Assembly: GCF_014857905.1 (NCBI RefSeq)
Contig: NZ_JACYXE010000004.1
Coordinates: forward strand, 124,001-188,000
Direction: 5' to 3'
DNA from: Agilicoccus flavus
GTDB lineage: Bacteria > Actinomycetota > Actinomycetes > Actinomycetales > Dermatophilaceae
Length of the DNA stretch: 64,000 bases
How positions within the stretch are numbered: position 1 is the first letter of the stretch; every line of letters starts with the position of its first letter. Shown here piece after piece: positions 45,263-52,620 of the stretch. The translations under genes and the position numbers were made by a program. The notes under the pieces were generated by a model, which ran no database searches, had not been told where the DNA came from, and saw nothing but the letters and a program-made list of their open reading frames with translations.

Positions 45263-46000
45263 ATGACCCGACACGACGGCCGCGCCGCCGACCAGCTCCG
45301 CGACATCCGCATCACCCGACACTGGCTCGACCACGCCGAGGGCAGCGTCCTCGTCGAGTTCGGCCGCACGCGGGTCCTGTGCGCGGCGTCGTTCACCGCG
45401 GGCGTCCCCCGGTGGCGCAAGGGCAGCGGCCTCGGGTGGGTGACCGCGGAGTACGCGATGCTCCCGCGGGCCACGAACACGCGTAGCGACCGCGAGTCGG
45501 TCAAGGGCCGGATCGGCGGGCGCACCCACGAGATCAGCCGCCTCGTCGGGCGCAGCCTGCGCGCCGTCGTCGACTACGGGCAGCTCGGCGAGAACACGAT
45601 CGTGCTCGACTGCGACGTGCTGCAGGCCGACGGCGGCACCCGGACCGCGGCCATCACGGGCGCGTACGTCGCGCTCGCGGACGCGATCGAGACCGGCCGG
45701 CGCAGCGGAGCGGTCGCCCGGGGCGCGACCCCGCTGAGCGGGTCCGTCGCGGCCGTCAGCGTCGGGGTCGTCGGCGGCGAGCCCGTCCTCGACCTCGACT
45801 ACGTGGAGGACGTCGACGCGGGCACCGACATGAACGTCGTCATGACCGGCGCCGGCGACTTCGTCGAGGTCCAGGGGACCGCGGAGGGGCAGGCGTTCGA
45901 CCGCGCCGCCCTCGACGCCCTCCTCCACCTGGCGGTCGGCGGCTGCGCCACCCTCACGGAGCTGCAGCGGTCCGCCCTCGCGCAGGACCCGCCGCGATGA
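45263..46000 (+). CDS. rph: ribonuclease PH
   Basis: A 245-residue phosphorolytic 3' exonuclease that trims tRNA precursors. The family blocks are present: [58 protein letters not shown] and [20 protein letters not shown]. Its stop overlaps rdgB by four bases. Confidence 0.97.
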   Translation: MTRHDGRAADQLRDIRITRHWLDHAEGSVLVEFGRTRVLCAASFTAGVPRWRKGSGLGWVTAEYAMLPRATNTRSDRESVKGRIGGRTHEISRLVGRSLRAVVDYGQLGENTIVLDCDVLQADGGTRTAAITGAYVALADAIETGRRSGAVARGATPLSGSVAAVSVGVVGGEPVLDLDYVEDVDAGTDMNVVMTGAGDFVEVQGTAEGQAFDRAALDALLHLAVGGCATLTELQRSALAQDPPR

Positions 46001-46620
46001 CCGCGGGACAGGCGCGGGTCGTCCTCGCCACGCGGAACGCCGGGAAGGTCGTCGAGCTCCGCGACATCCTCGCCCCCGTCCTGGCGGAGGTCGATCGAGA
46101 GCTCGTCGGCGTCACGGAGTTCGCGGGCGTGGCGGACGTCGTCGAGTCGGGCGTGACGTTCGTCGAGAACGCCACCCTCAAGGCGGTCGCCGTGGCGCGG
46201 GCCACGGGCCTGCCCGCCCTCGCCGACGACTCGGGCCTGGCCGTCGACGTCCTCGGCGGTGCGCCGGGGGTGTTCAGCGCCCGCTGGGCCGGGCGGCACG
46301 GCGACGACCGGGCCAACCTCGACCTCCTGCTCGCGCAGGTGGCCGACGTGCCCGACGAGCACCGGGGTGCCGCCTTCGTGTGCGCCGCCGTCCTCGCCCT
46401 GCCCGACGGCCGCACCGCGGCGCGCGAGGGGCGCTTCCCCGGCTCGCTCACCCGGGAACCGCGGGGGTCGAACGGCTTCGGCTACGACCCGATCCTCCTC
46501 GTGGACGGCGACACGCGCACCGCCGCGGAGCTGTCCCCGGGCGAGAAGAACGCTGTCTCCCACCGCGGCCGCGCCTTCCGCGCCCTCGCGGACGACGTCC
46601 GCGCGCTCCTCGGCCCCTGA
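45997..46620 (+). CDS. rdgB: XTP/dITP diphosphatase (RdgB/HAM1)
   Basis: A 207-residue enzyme that removes damaged purine nucleoside triphosphates. Recognised by [47 protein letters not shown], the [13 protein letters not shown] loop and [17 protein letters not shown]. Coupled to rph. Confidence 0.97.
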   Translation: MTAGQARVVLATRNAGKVVELRDILAPVLAEVDRELVGVTEFAGVADVVESGVTFVENATLKAVAVARATGLPALADDSGLAVDVLGGAPGVFSARWAGRHGDDRANLDLLLAQVADVPDEHRGAAFVCAAVLALPDGRTAAREGRFPGSLTREPRGSNGFGYDPILLVDGDTRTAAELSPGEKNAVSHRGRAFRALADDVRALLGP

Positions 46621-46638
46621 TCGACGCGTCGGAGCGGG

Positions 46639-46720
46639 TGCGGGAGAAGGGACTCGAACCCTCACGCCTTGCGGCACAGGAACCTAAATCCTGCGTGTCT
46701 GCCAGTTCCACCACTCCCGC
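46639..46720 (-). tRNA. tRNA-Leu (anticodon UAG)
   Basis: An 82-base tRNA with a long variable arm, typical of Leu. Acceptor GCGGGAG pairs with CTCCCGC, and the anticodon loop TTTAGGT gives UAG. CCA is not encoded. On the minus strand just past rdgB. Confidence 0.96.
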
Positions 46721-46771
46721 GTGGTCCGCAGACAGGGTACGTGCCGGGGGCGGATGTCCGGACGTCAGGCG

Positions 46772-47239
46772 TCAGGCCAGGCCCAGCGCCTTCTCGAGCG
46801 CCGCGACGTGGCCCTTGGCGCGCACGTTGTACTTGGCGAGGGCGACGTCGCCGTCCGGGCCCACGACGACCGTCGAGCGGATGACACCGGTGACGACCTT
46901 GCCGTACAGCTTCTTCTCACCGAACGCCCCGTACGCCTCGAGCGTGGCCTTGTCGGGGTCCGAGAGCAACGGGTAGGTCAGCCCCTCCTTCTCGGCGAAG
47001 CGCGCGAGCTTCTCGGGGGAGTCGGGGCTGATGCCGAGCACCGCGTAGCCGGCCTCGCGCAACGGGTCGAGCCGGTCGCGGAAGTCGCACGCCTGGGTCG
47101 TGCAGCCCGGCGTCATCGCCGCCGGGTAGAAGTAGACGACGACGGAGCGCCCCGCGTAGTCGGCGAGCGACACCGTCGACCCGTCGTGCGCGGTGAGCGA
47201 GAACGCGGGGGCGGCGTCGCCGACGGACAAGCGGGGCAT
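46772..47239 (-). CDS. bcp: thioredoxin-dependent peroxiredoxin, BCP type
   Basis: A 155-residue atypical 2-Cys peroxiredoxin that reduces peroxides. Peroxidatic Cys46 lies in PAAMTPGCTTQACDFRD, with resolving Cys51 five residues later, the Bcp pattern. Other motifs: VVYFYP, GISPDSPEKLARFAEK and LPYPLLSD-like LTYPLLSDPD. AAGGAG precedes the start. It diverges from a DUF3618 gene, as in mycobacteria. Confidence 0.95.
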   Translation of the reverse strand: MPRLSVGDAAPAFSLTAHDGSTVSLADYAGRSVVVYFYPAAMTPGCTTQACDFRDRLDPLREAGYAVLGISPDSPEKLARFAEKEGLTYPLLSDPDKATLEAYGAFGEKKLYGKVVTGVIRSTVVVGPDGDVALAKYNVRAKGHVAALEKALGLA

Positions 47240-47391
47240 GGGAACTCCTTGATCGGGCGGGGGCGGCCGTACGAGGAAGAGCACGGCGTGGGGTGAGCCG
47301 AGGGCACCCCCCGGGACGCGGGTCGCCGACGGATGGACCAGCAGGTAGGTTATCGTCGCGGCAAGCCGCATCTCCACCGAAAGGACCCCTG

Positions 47392-47658
47392 ATGAGCGCG
47401 CAGGACAACCGCTCCCTCGACCAGATCGAGAAGGACATCGAGCGGACCCGGGGCCGGCTCGCCTCGACCATCGACGAGCTGGCGTACCGCGTCAAGCCCG
47501 CCAACCTCGCCAAGCGCCAGGCCGACTCGGCCAAGACGTCGTTGTTCCAGGCCACCCACGCCACCGACGGCTCGCTGCGGTACGAGATCGTCGGCCCCGT
47601 CGCCGCGGTCGTCGTCGGCCTCGTCGCCCTCGCGATCTACAACCGCGTCAAGCACTGA
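47392..47658 (+). CDS. DUF3618 membrane-associated protein
   Basis: An 88-residue protein with the DUF3618 signature LDQIEKDIERTRGRLASTID, a linker, and a C-terminal membrane helix (IVGPVAAVVVGLVALAIYNR). AAAGG lies before ATG 47392. Role unknown. A hairpin terminator follows the stop by 14 bases. Confidence 0.92.
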   Translation: MSAQDNRSLDQIEKDIERTRGRLASTIDELAYRVKPANLAKRQADSAKTSLFQATHATDGSLRYEIVGPVAAVVVGLVALAIYNRVKH

Positions 47659-47672
47659 GCCACGCGCCTGCG

Positions 47673-47713
47673 ACGGCCCGGTCGACTCCCTGACGGGGAT
47701 CCGACCGGGCCGT
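47673..47713. terminator. terminator after DUF3618
   Basis: A perfect 12-bp stem (47673-47684 with 47702-47713) around a 17-base loop. Confidence 0.65.
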
Positions 47714-47774
47714 TCGCGTCGGCGCAGCACAAGCTCATCGTACGAGTGTTCGGTTCAGTCCGGTGACCAGTCGA

Positions 47775-47804
47775 TTTCACTCCGACGACGGCTTCCGGTA
47801 TCGT
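47775..47804 (+). promoter_or_regulatory. promoter of tRNA-Lys
   Basis: TTTCAC at 47775-47780 and TATCGT at 47799-47804 with an 18-base spacer, followed by the tRNA eleven bases later. This is the clearest two-box promoter in the window. Confidence 0.55.
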
Positions 47805-47815
47805 TCTTCTCCGTT

Positions 47816-47888
47816 GCGCCATTAGCTCAATTGGCAGAGCAAGTGACTCTTAATCACTGGGTTCGGGGTTCGAGTCCCTGATGGCGCA
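47816..47888 (+). tRNA. tRNA-Lys (anticodon CUU)
   Basis: A 73-base tRNA: acceptor GCGCCAT with ATGGCGC, anticodon stem AGTGA/TCACT and loop CTCTTAA giving CUU. CCA is not encoded. Confidence 0.97.
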
Positions 47889-47894
47889 CTCGTC

Positions 47895-47931
47895 ACGAAG
47901 GCCGCCGCAGTTCACCTGCGGCGGCCTTCGT
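47895..47931. terminator. terminator after tRNA-Lys
   Basis: A perfect 16-bp stem with loop TTCAC. It shares the core GAAGGCCGCC/GGCGGCCTTC with the terminator after tmRNA. Confidence 0.85.
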
Positions 47932-48017
47932 CGTGTCGCCCCGCCGTCTCCGCCCGCCCGGCGTGCCGGACGAGGCCGGGCTCTGTTCCGTCCGGTCGGC
48001 GACCGGGGCTCAGTGGG

Positions 48018-48683
48018 TCAGCGACGGCGGCGCTCGGAGCGCACGACGACGGCCCCGATGACGAGCAGGGCCAGGACGGCGACGACGGTCAGGCCGACCA
48101 TCATCGTGTTCCCGATCCTCGACCCGGTCGGCGTCGCCGGCCGCGCGGGCGCCGCCGCGGTCGGGCCGGTGGTCGTGGCCGACGGTGTCGCGGCCGCGGG
48201 AGACGTGGCCCCGGTCGTGGGCGCGGCGCTCGACGGGGGAGTCGACGGCGACGCCTGGGCGACCGTGAACGTCACCCGCCCGGAGACGGGGTGCCCGTCG
48301 GCGCTGACGACCCGGTACAGCACGCCCACCTCGCCGTCCCCGGACTCGGCGGACTCGGCGGGCACCGGTGCCACGACCCGGGCGCCGTCGACGGTGATCC
48401 CCTCGGCCCGGCGCGCCCGACCGCCGGAGTTGACGATGACCTGCACCATCGACGCGTCGATCTCCTCGGTGAAGACGAGGGCGACGTGCTCCGGCATGAT
48501 CGGCACCCGGGCGCCGTCCGCGGGATCCGAGGACACGAGGGCGGTGTGCGCGAACGCGGGAGCCGCCGGCAGCCCGGCGGTGAGGATCCCGGCCAGCAGA
48601 GCCGCCAGAACCCACACTGCCGCGAGGCCGCGCCGCGCGACCGGGCCGGTCGAGGGCGCCACGGCGTGGGGGAGAGGGGGCAT
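48018..48683 (-). CDS. CopC-domain copper-binding exported protein
   Basis: A 221-residue exported protein. A signal peptide ends at AFA-HTALVSSDPADGARV, giving mature His1, the classic CopC amino-terminal copper ligand. The CopC domain runs to GHPVSGRVTFTVA (second His in DGHPVSG). A Thr/Ser/Pro/Ala linker of about 45 residues leads to a membrane helix (MMVGLTVVAVLALLVIGAVV) and RSERRRR stop-transfer tail. No CopD is adjacent. It probably handles extracytoplasmic copper. Confidence 0.93.
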   Translation of the reverse strand: MPPLPHAVAPSTGPVARRGLAAVWVLAALLAGILTAGLPAAPAFAHTALVSSDPADGARVPIMPEHVALVFTEEIDASMVQVIVNSGGRARRAEGITVDGARVVAPVPAESAESGDGEVGVLYRVVSADGHPVSGRVTFTVAQASPSTPPSSAAPTTGATSPAAATPSATTTGPTAAAPARPATPTGSRIGNTMMVGLTVVAVLALLVIGAVVVRSERRRR

Positions 48684-48951
48684 CGGAGCACCTCGGGCCT
48701 TCTCGCCGGGACCTCGACCGCGCGGATCCGGCCGGGTCGGGACCGCGGCGCGGTGTGTCGTGTCGTCGCCCCGGCGCGTCGCCGAGGCGGGCGGATCCGT
48801 CGACGCGACCCTACGCGGCCGGGCGGCCCGGCCCGGGGCCGGGTCGGCGTCCGGCCTTCCCCGGGCGGGCGCCGGCCGGCGGCGTCGCCGGGTGTGACCC
48901 GGCCTCGGGCGTGCGGCGGCGGATCGACGGTGTTCGCGCGAGACTGGGTTC

Positions 48952-49815
48952 GTGTCCGAGGCGATGCACGAGTTCGTCGTCGCCGGGGTCGACGATCTCC
49001 CCGGTGTCGTCTCGATGGTCGGATACCGGTCCTTCGGGCTTCCCGTGGGGGTGCATCTCGGCGTCCCCAGCGGGACCGTCACCTTCATCCTCAGCCTCGA
49101 CGGGCCGGTGCTCGGCGCGGACTGCGCCGCCGACGTCGCCGGGGGGCGACTCGACCGGGCCGACGTCCTGCTCGCCGGGCTGCACGACACGGCCACCCAC
49201 GTCGTGCAGCCGGCCCGGCAGGAGGGGGTGCAGCTCGCCCTCGACCCGCGGGCGGCTCGCGCCCTGTTCGGTCTGCCGGCGGCGGAGCTGCCGCAGGGCA
49301 TCGGCGACGCGTTGTCGGTCGACCCGAGGTGGCGCCGCCTCCTCGAGGCTGTCGGCGAGACGTCCGACTGGGGCCGCCGATTCGCCCTCGTCGCCGGCGA
49401 GGTCCGCCGCCGCGCCGCGGAGGAGCGATCCGGTCCGCGCCCGGAGACCGCGCACGCGTGGACCCTGCTCGCGCGGTCGCGGGGTACCGCCGGTATCGAT
49501 GACGTCGCCCGTGCCGTCGCGCTCTCCGGTCGTCAGCTCCGGGCGGAGTTCCGCCGCGAGTACGGTGTCGGGCCCAAGCAGGCCGCCCGCCTGATGCGCT
49601 TCGAGCACGCCACGGCGCGCCTGGCCGCGGCCGTGCGCGCGGGGGCGGTCCCGTCGCTGGCGGAGGTCGCCGCCGACTGCGGCTACGCCGACCAGTCCCA
49701 CCTGGCCCGGGACGTGCGCGGCTACCTCGGGCTCGCCCCGAGCGCGTGGCTGTCGCAGGAGCGCCGAAACATCCAAGCCGGGGGCCATTCCCAGCGGCGA
49801 GAGTGGGCGACATGA
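48952..49815 (+). CDS. AraC-family transcriptional regulator
   Basis: A 287-residue regulator. The N-terminal 170 residues form a cupin-like sensing domain (GVPSGTVTFILSLDGPVLG). The C-terminal AraC DNA-binding domain has two helix-turn-helix units (GIDDVARAVALSGRQLRAEF and SLAEVAADCGYADQSHLARD). GTG 48952 has GAGACT six bases upstream, a weak leaderless hexamer. Its stop overlaps the next gene, a VOC protein, which is a likely target or partner. Confidence 0.93.
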   Translation: MSEAMHEFVVAGVDDLPGVVSMVGYRSFGLPVGVHLGVPSGTVTFILSLDGPVLGADCAADVAGGRLDRADVLLAGLHDTATHVVQPARQEGVQLALDPRAARALFGLPAAELPQGIGDALSVDPRWRRLLEAVGETSDWGRRFALVAGEVRRRAAEERSGPRPETAHAWTLLARSRGTAGIDDVARAVALSGRQLRAEFRREYGVGPKQAARLMRFEHATARLAAAVRAGAVPSLAEVAADCGYADQSHLARDVRGYLGLAPSAWLSQERRNIQAGGHSQRREWAT

Positions 49816-50210
49816 CCACGACGACGCGGGTGTTCCCCGCCTTCCAGTCCCACGACCCCGACGCCCTCCTCGCGTTCCTCACCGGCGCCCTCGGCTTCGT
49901 CGAGAACACCGTCCACCGTGACGACGACGGCGTCGTCGTCCACGCCCAGGTCGACTGGCCCGGCGGGGGTGCGGTGATGTTCGGGCGGCACCGCCCCGAT
50001 CAGCAGTGGTGTCGCGAACCGGGCACGGCGGGGGTCTACCTCGTCGCATCCGACATCGATGCCGTCCACGAGCGGGCCCGCGCCGCCGGCGCCGACGTCG
50101 CCCGCGGGCTCGAGGAGACCGACTACGGCGCGCGCGAGTTCACGGTGCGGGACCCGGAGGGGAACCTCTGGTCGATCGGGACGTACGAGGGGGAGCCTCC
50201 GGCCGCCTGA
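49812..50210 (+). CDS. VOC/glyoxalase-fold protein
   Basis: A 132-residue protein with two betaalphabetabetabeta halves: RVFPAFQSHDPDALLAFLTG and GFVENTVHRDDDG, then VYLVASDIDAVHERARAAGA and FTVRDPEGNLWSIGTYEG. Members are antibiotic-resistance proteins, dioxygenases or glyoxalases. The metal-binding pattern is not enough to choose. It is translationally coupled to the AraC gene (ATGA). Confidence 0.9.
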   Translation: MTTTTRVFPAFQSHDPDALLAFLTGALGFVENTVHRDDDGVVVHAQVDWPGGGAVMFGRHRPDQQWCREPGTAGVYLVASDIDAVHERARAAGADVARGLEETDYGAREFTVRDPEGNLWSIGTYEGEPPAA

Positions 50211-50223
50211 GGCCGGCCGACAC

Positions 50224-50262
50224 GCGAACACCCCCTGACCGGACCGGTCAGGGGGTGTTCGC
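50224..50262. terminator. bidirectional terminator between the VOC gene and tRNA-His
   Basis: A perfect 18-bp stem with a three-base loop, 13 bases after the VOC stop and five bases from the end of the convergent tRNA-His. Confidence 0.88.
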
Positions 50263-50266
50263 CGAG

Positions 50267-50342
50267 TGGGGTGAGTGACGGGACTTGAACCCGCGGCCAC
50301 CTGGACCACAACCAGGTGCTCTACCAGCTGAGCTACACCCAC
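50267..50342 (-). tRNA. tRNA-His (anticodon GUG)
   Basis: Acceptor GTGGGTG pairs with CACTCAC, and the anticodon loop TTGTGGT gives GUG. The discriminator is C with a G at position -1 (base 50343) to pair with it, as histidyl-tRNA synthetase needs. The 3' CCA is encoded, unlike the other tRNAs here. Confidence 0.96.
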
Positions 50343-50442
50343 CGAGGTGGCGCCGCGTCCGGGCCGTTTCCGGCTGTCCGAGGCAGCGCGAATCATCGTA
50401 CCCGCTTCCGGGGGGTGGTCGTGACCACGGCCCGGGCGCCGG

Positions 50443-51108
50443 TCAGTCGGAGGACTCGGACGGAGGACCCGACGGAGCAGGCGCGGTGGGGGCGACCCCG
50501 TGGCGGGAGGCGATCTGACGGACGGTGGCGCTGTCGGGGCCGGGGGCGGGCACGAAGACGGCCTCCCGGTAGTACCGGAGCTCGGCCAGGCTGTCGAGGA
50601 TGTCGCCGAGGGCGCGGTGGCCGCCGTGCTTCTCCGGCGACCCGAAGTAGGCGCGGGGGTACCAGCGGCGCGCGAGTTCCTTGATCGTGGAGACGTCGAC
50701 GTTGCGGTAGTGCAGGTGGCCCTCCAGCTCGGGCATGTCGCGCGCGAGGAAGGCGCGGTCCGTCCCGACCGTGTTGCCGCCGAGCGGCGCCTTGCGGGGC
50801 TCGGGCACCCACTCGCGCACGTAGGCGAGGACCTTGTCCTGCGCCTCCTGCATCGTCGTGCCGTGCTCGAGCTCGGGGAGCAGACCGCTGTCCGTGTGCA
50901 TCTTCCGGACGAAGTCACCCATCTGCTCCAGCGCCGCCGCGGGCGGTGCGATGACGACGTCGACGCCCTCGCCGAGGGGTTCCAGCTCGAAGTCGGTGAC
51001 GACGACGGCCACCTCGACGAGGGCGTCGTCGGTCAGCGACAGGCCGGTCATCTCGCAGTCGATCCAGACGATGCGGTCGGTACGGGCTCGCTCGGAGGTC
51101 GTGGGCAC
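50443..51108 (-). CDS. orn: oligoribonuclease
   Basis: A 221-residue DEDDh 3'-5' exonuclease that degrades 2-5 nucleotide RNAs and linear cyclic-dinucleotide products. IVWIDCEMTGL holds Asp and Glu of motif I, NTVGTDRAFLARDMPEL motif II, and KHGGHRALGDILDSL motif III with the catalytic His. The last 25 residues (APTAPAPSGPPSESSD) are low complexity and extend beyond the usual 180-200 residues. Confidence 0.97.
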   Translation of the reverse strand: MPTTSERARTDRIVWIDCEMTGLSLTDDALVEVAVVVTDFELEPLGEGVDVVIAPPAAALEQMGDFVRKMHTDSGLLPELEHGTTMQEAQDKVLAYVREWVPEPRKAPLGGNTVGTDRAFLARDMPELEGHLHYRNVDVSTIKELARRWYPRAYFGSPEKHGGHRALGDILDSLAELRYYREAVFVPAPGPDSATVRQIASRHGVAPTAPAPSGPPSESSD

Positions 51109-51306
51109 CTCGCCACTCTATGTGGGTGTCCGCATCGGTGTCGGGGGTCCCGCGCCGTGTCCGGGCTCGTGCCCGGTCGCGCTGCTGTGGACGGCGCCGC
51201 ACGCCGTCCGGGGCATCGCGGCGATAATGGGGCTCCGCCCGGGCGCCCCGGAGCCGCACGCCGCGGCCGGTGCGTGCTCGGGGAGCCGACACGAGTCAGG
51301 ACGACC

Positions 51307-52476
51307 ATGAACCGACCGGTGCCCACGGGGGCGGCCCGCCGCCACCGCGGCGGCGTCCGCGCCAACGCGACCGCTCGTCCCGCGCTGCGGCGCTGGCTGC
51401 TCTGGGGCGCCATCGCGCTGCTGTTCGTCGTCGGCGCCCTCGTCGTGAGCGCCGCCATCGGGCTGCAGGTGGGTGGCCGCGCGGCGGGCGTCGCCCTCGT
51501 CGCGGCCGTCGTGCCGCTGCTCGTCGTCGTCCCCGCCTTCCTGTGGCTCGACCGCTTCGAGGCGGAGCCTCCCCGCTACCTGATGTTCGCGTTCGGGTGG
51601 GGCGCGCTCGTCGCGACGACGGTGGCGATCGTGCTCAACACCGGCTCGATGATCTTCCTGTCCGAGACGTACATCGACGCCGACGAGATCGCGTCGGTGG
51701 TGGTGGCCCCCATCGTCGAGGAGTCGCTCAAGGGGCTCGGCGTGCTGCTCGTGCTCCTGGTCCGCCGCCGGGAGTTCGACGGCGTCATCGACGGCGTCGT
51801 CTACGCCGGCCTGTGCGCGGCGGGTTTCGCCTTCGCCGAGAACGTGCTCTACCTGGGGCAGGCGTACAACGACCAGGGCACCGCGGGGATCGCCGCCACC
51901 TTCTTCGTCCGCTGCGTGCTCGGCCCGTTCGCCCACCCGCTGTTCACCCTGTGGACGGGCATCGGCATCGGGATCGCGGCGAGCCGCCGCGGCGTCCTCG
52001 CCCGTCTCGCCCCGTTCGTCGGCCTCGCCTTCGCCATCGTCGTCCACGCCGCGTGGAACCTCTCGGCCGTCGCGGGGATCGAGGGATTCTGGTCGGCCTA
52101 CCTCCTGCTGCAGGTGCCGATCTTCCTCACGGCCATCGGCGTCGTCGTCTGGGCCCGTCGCCGCGAGGGGCGGCTCATCCACGAGCACCTCGTCACCTAC
52201 GCGCGTCACGGCTGGCTGACGCCGCCCGAGGTGACGATGCTCGGCACGATCGGGGGCCGCCGGGAGGCGCGCCGATGGGCGCAGCGGGCCGGTGGGCGCC
52301 GGATGAAGCAGGCCATGGTCGCGTTCCAGGACGACGCCGTCGACCTCGCCATGCTCCGGCAGCGCATGACGCACGGCACAGCCGGCCCCGACGCGGCCGA
52401 CCGCGAGCTGACCCTGCTGCACTCGATCACGAACGCCCGGGCGGGGTTCCGGCGACAGTCCCCGGTCCTCGTCTGA
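51307..52476 (+). CDS. PrsW-family intramembrane protease-like protein
   Basis: A 389-residue polytopic membrane protein. It carries the PrsW/CAAX-protease-like motifs PIVEESLKGLGVL, GFAFAENVLYL, PFAHPLFTLW and IVVHAAWN across about eight helices. In Bacillus, PrsW starts cleavage of the anti-sigma factor RsiW; the target here is unknown. The C-terminal 120 residues are cytosolic (GWLTPPEVTMLGTIGGRREA). CAGGAC precedes ATG 51307. The peptide synthetase gene starts 144 bases downstream in the same direction. Confidence 0.88.
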   Translation: MNRPVPTGAARRHRGGVRANATARPALRRWLLWGAIALLFVVGALVVSAAIGLQVGGRAAGVALVAAVVPLLVVVPAFLWLDRFEAEPPRYLMFAFGWGALVATTVAIVLNTGSMIFLSETYIDADEIASVVVAPIVEESLKGLGVLLVLLVRRREFDGVIDGVVYAGLCAAGFAFAENVLYLGQAYNDQGTAGIAATFFVRCVLGPFAHPLFTLWTGIGIGIAASRRGVLARLAPFVGLAFAIVVHAAWNLSAVAGIEGFWSAYLLLQVPIFLTAIGVVVWARRREGRLIHEHLVTYARHGWLTPPEVTMLGTIGGRREARRWAQRAGGRRMKQAMVAFQDDAVDLAMLRQRMTHGTAGPDAADRELTLLHSITNARAGFRRQSPVLV

Positions 52477-52620
52477 GCTCACGACACGCCCCGGGCCCGG
52501 GCCGGGTTCGACCCGCGTTCACCCGGATCAGCGACACTGTCGGCGAGAACGGGTGCCCGTCCCGCCGCCGGCGGCCGCCGGCGGCGCGTGCCCGACCGAG
52601 CCGAGGGAGAACCGATCCGC

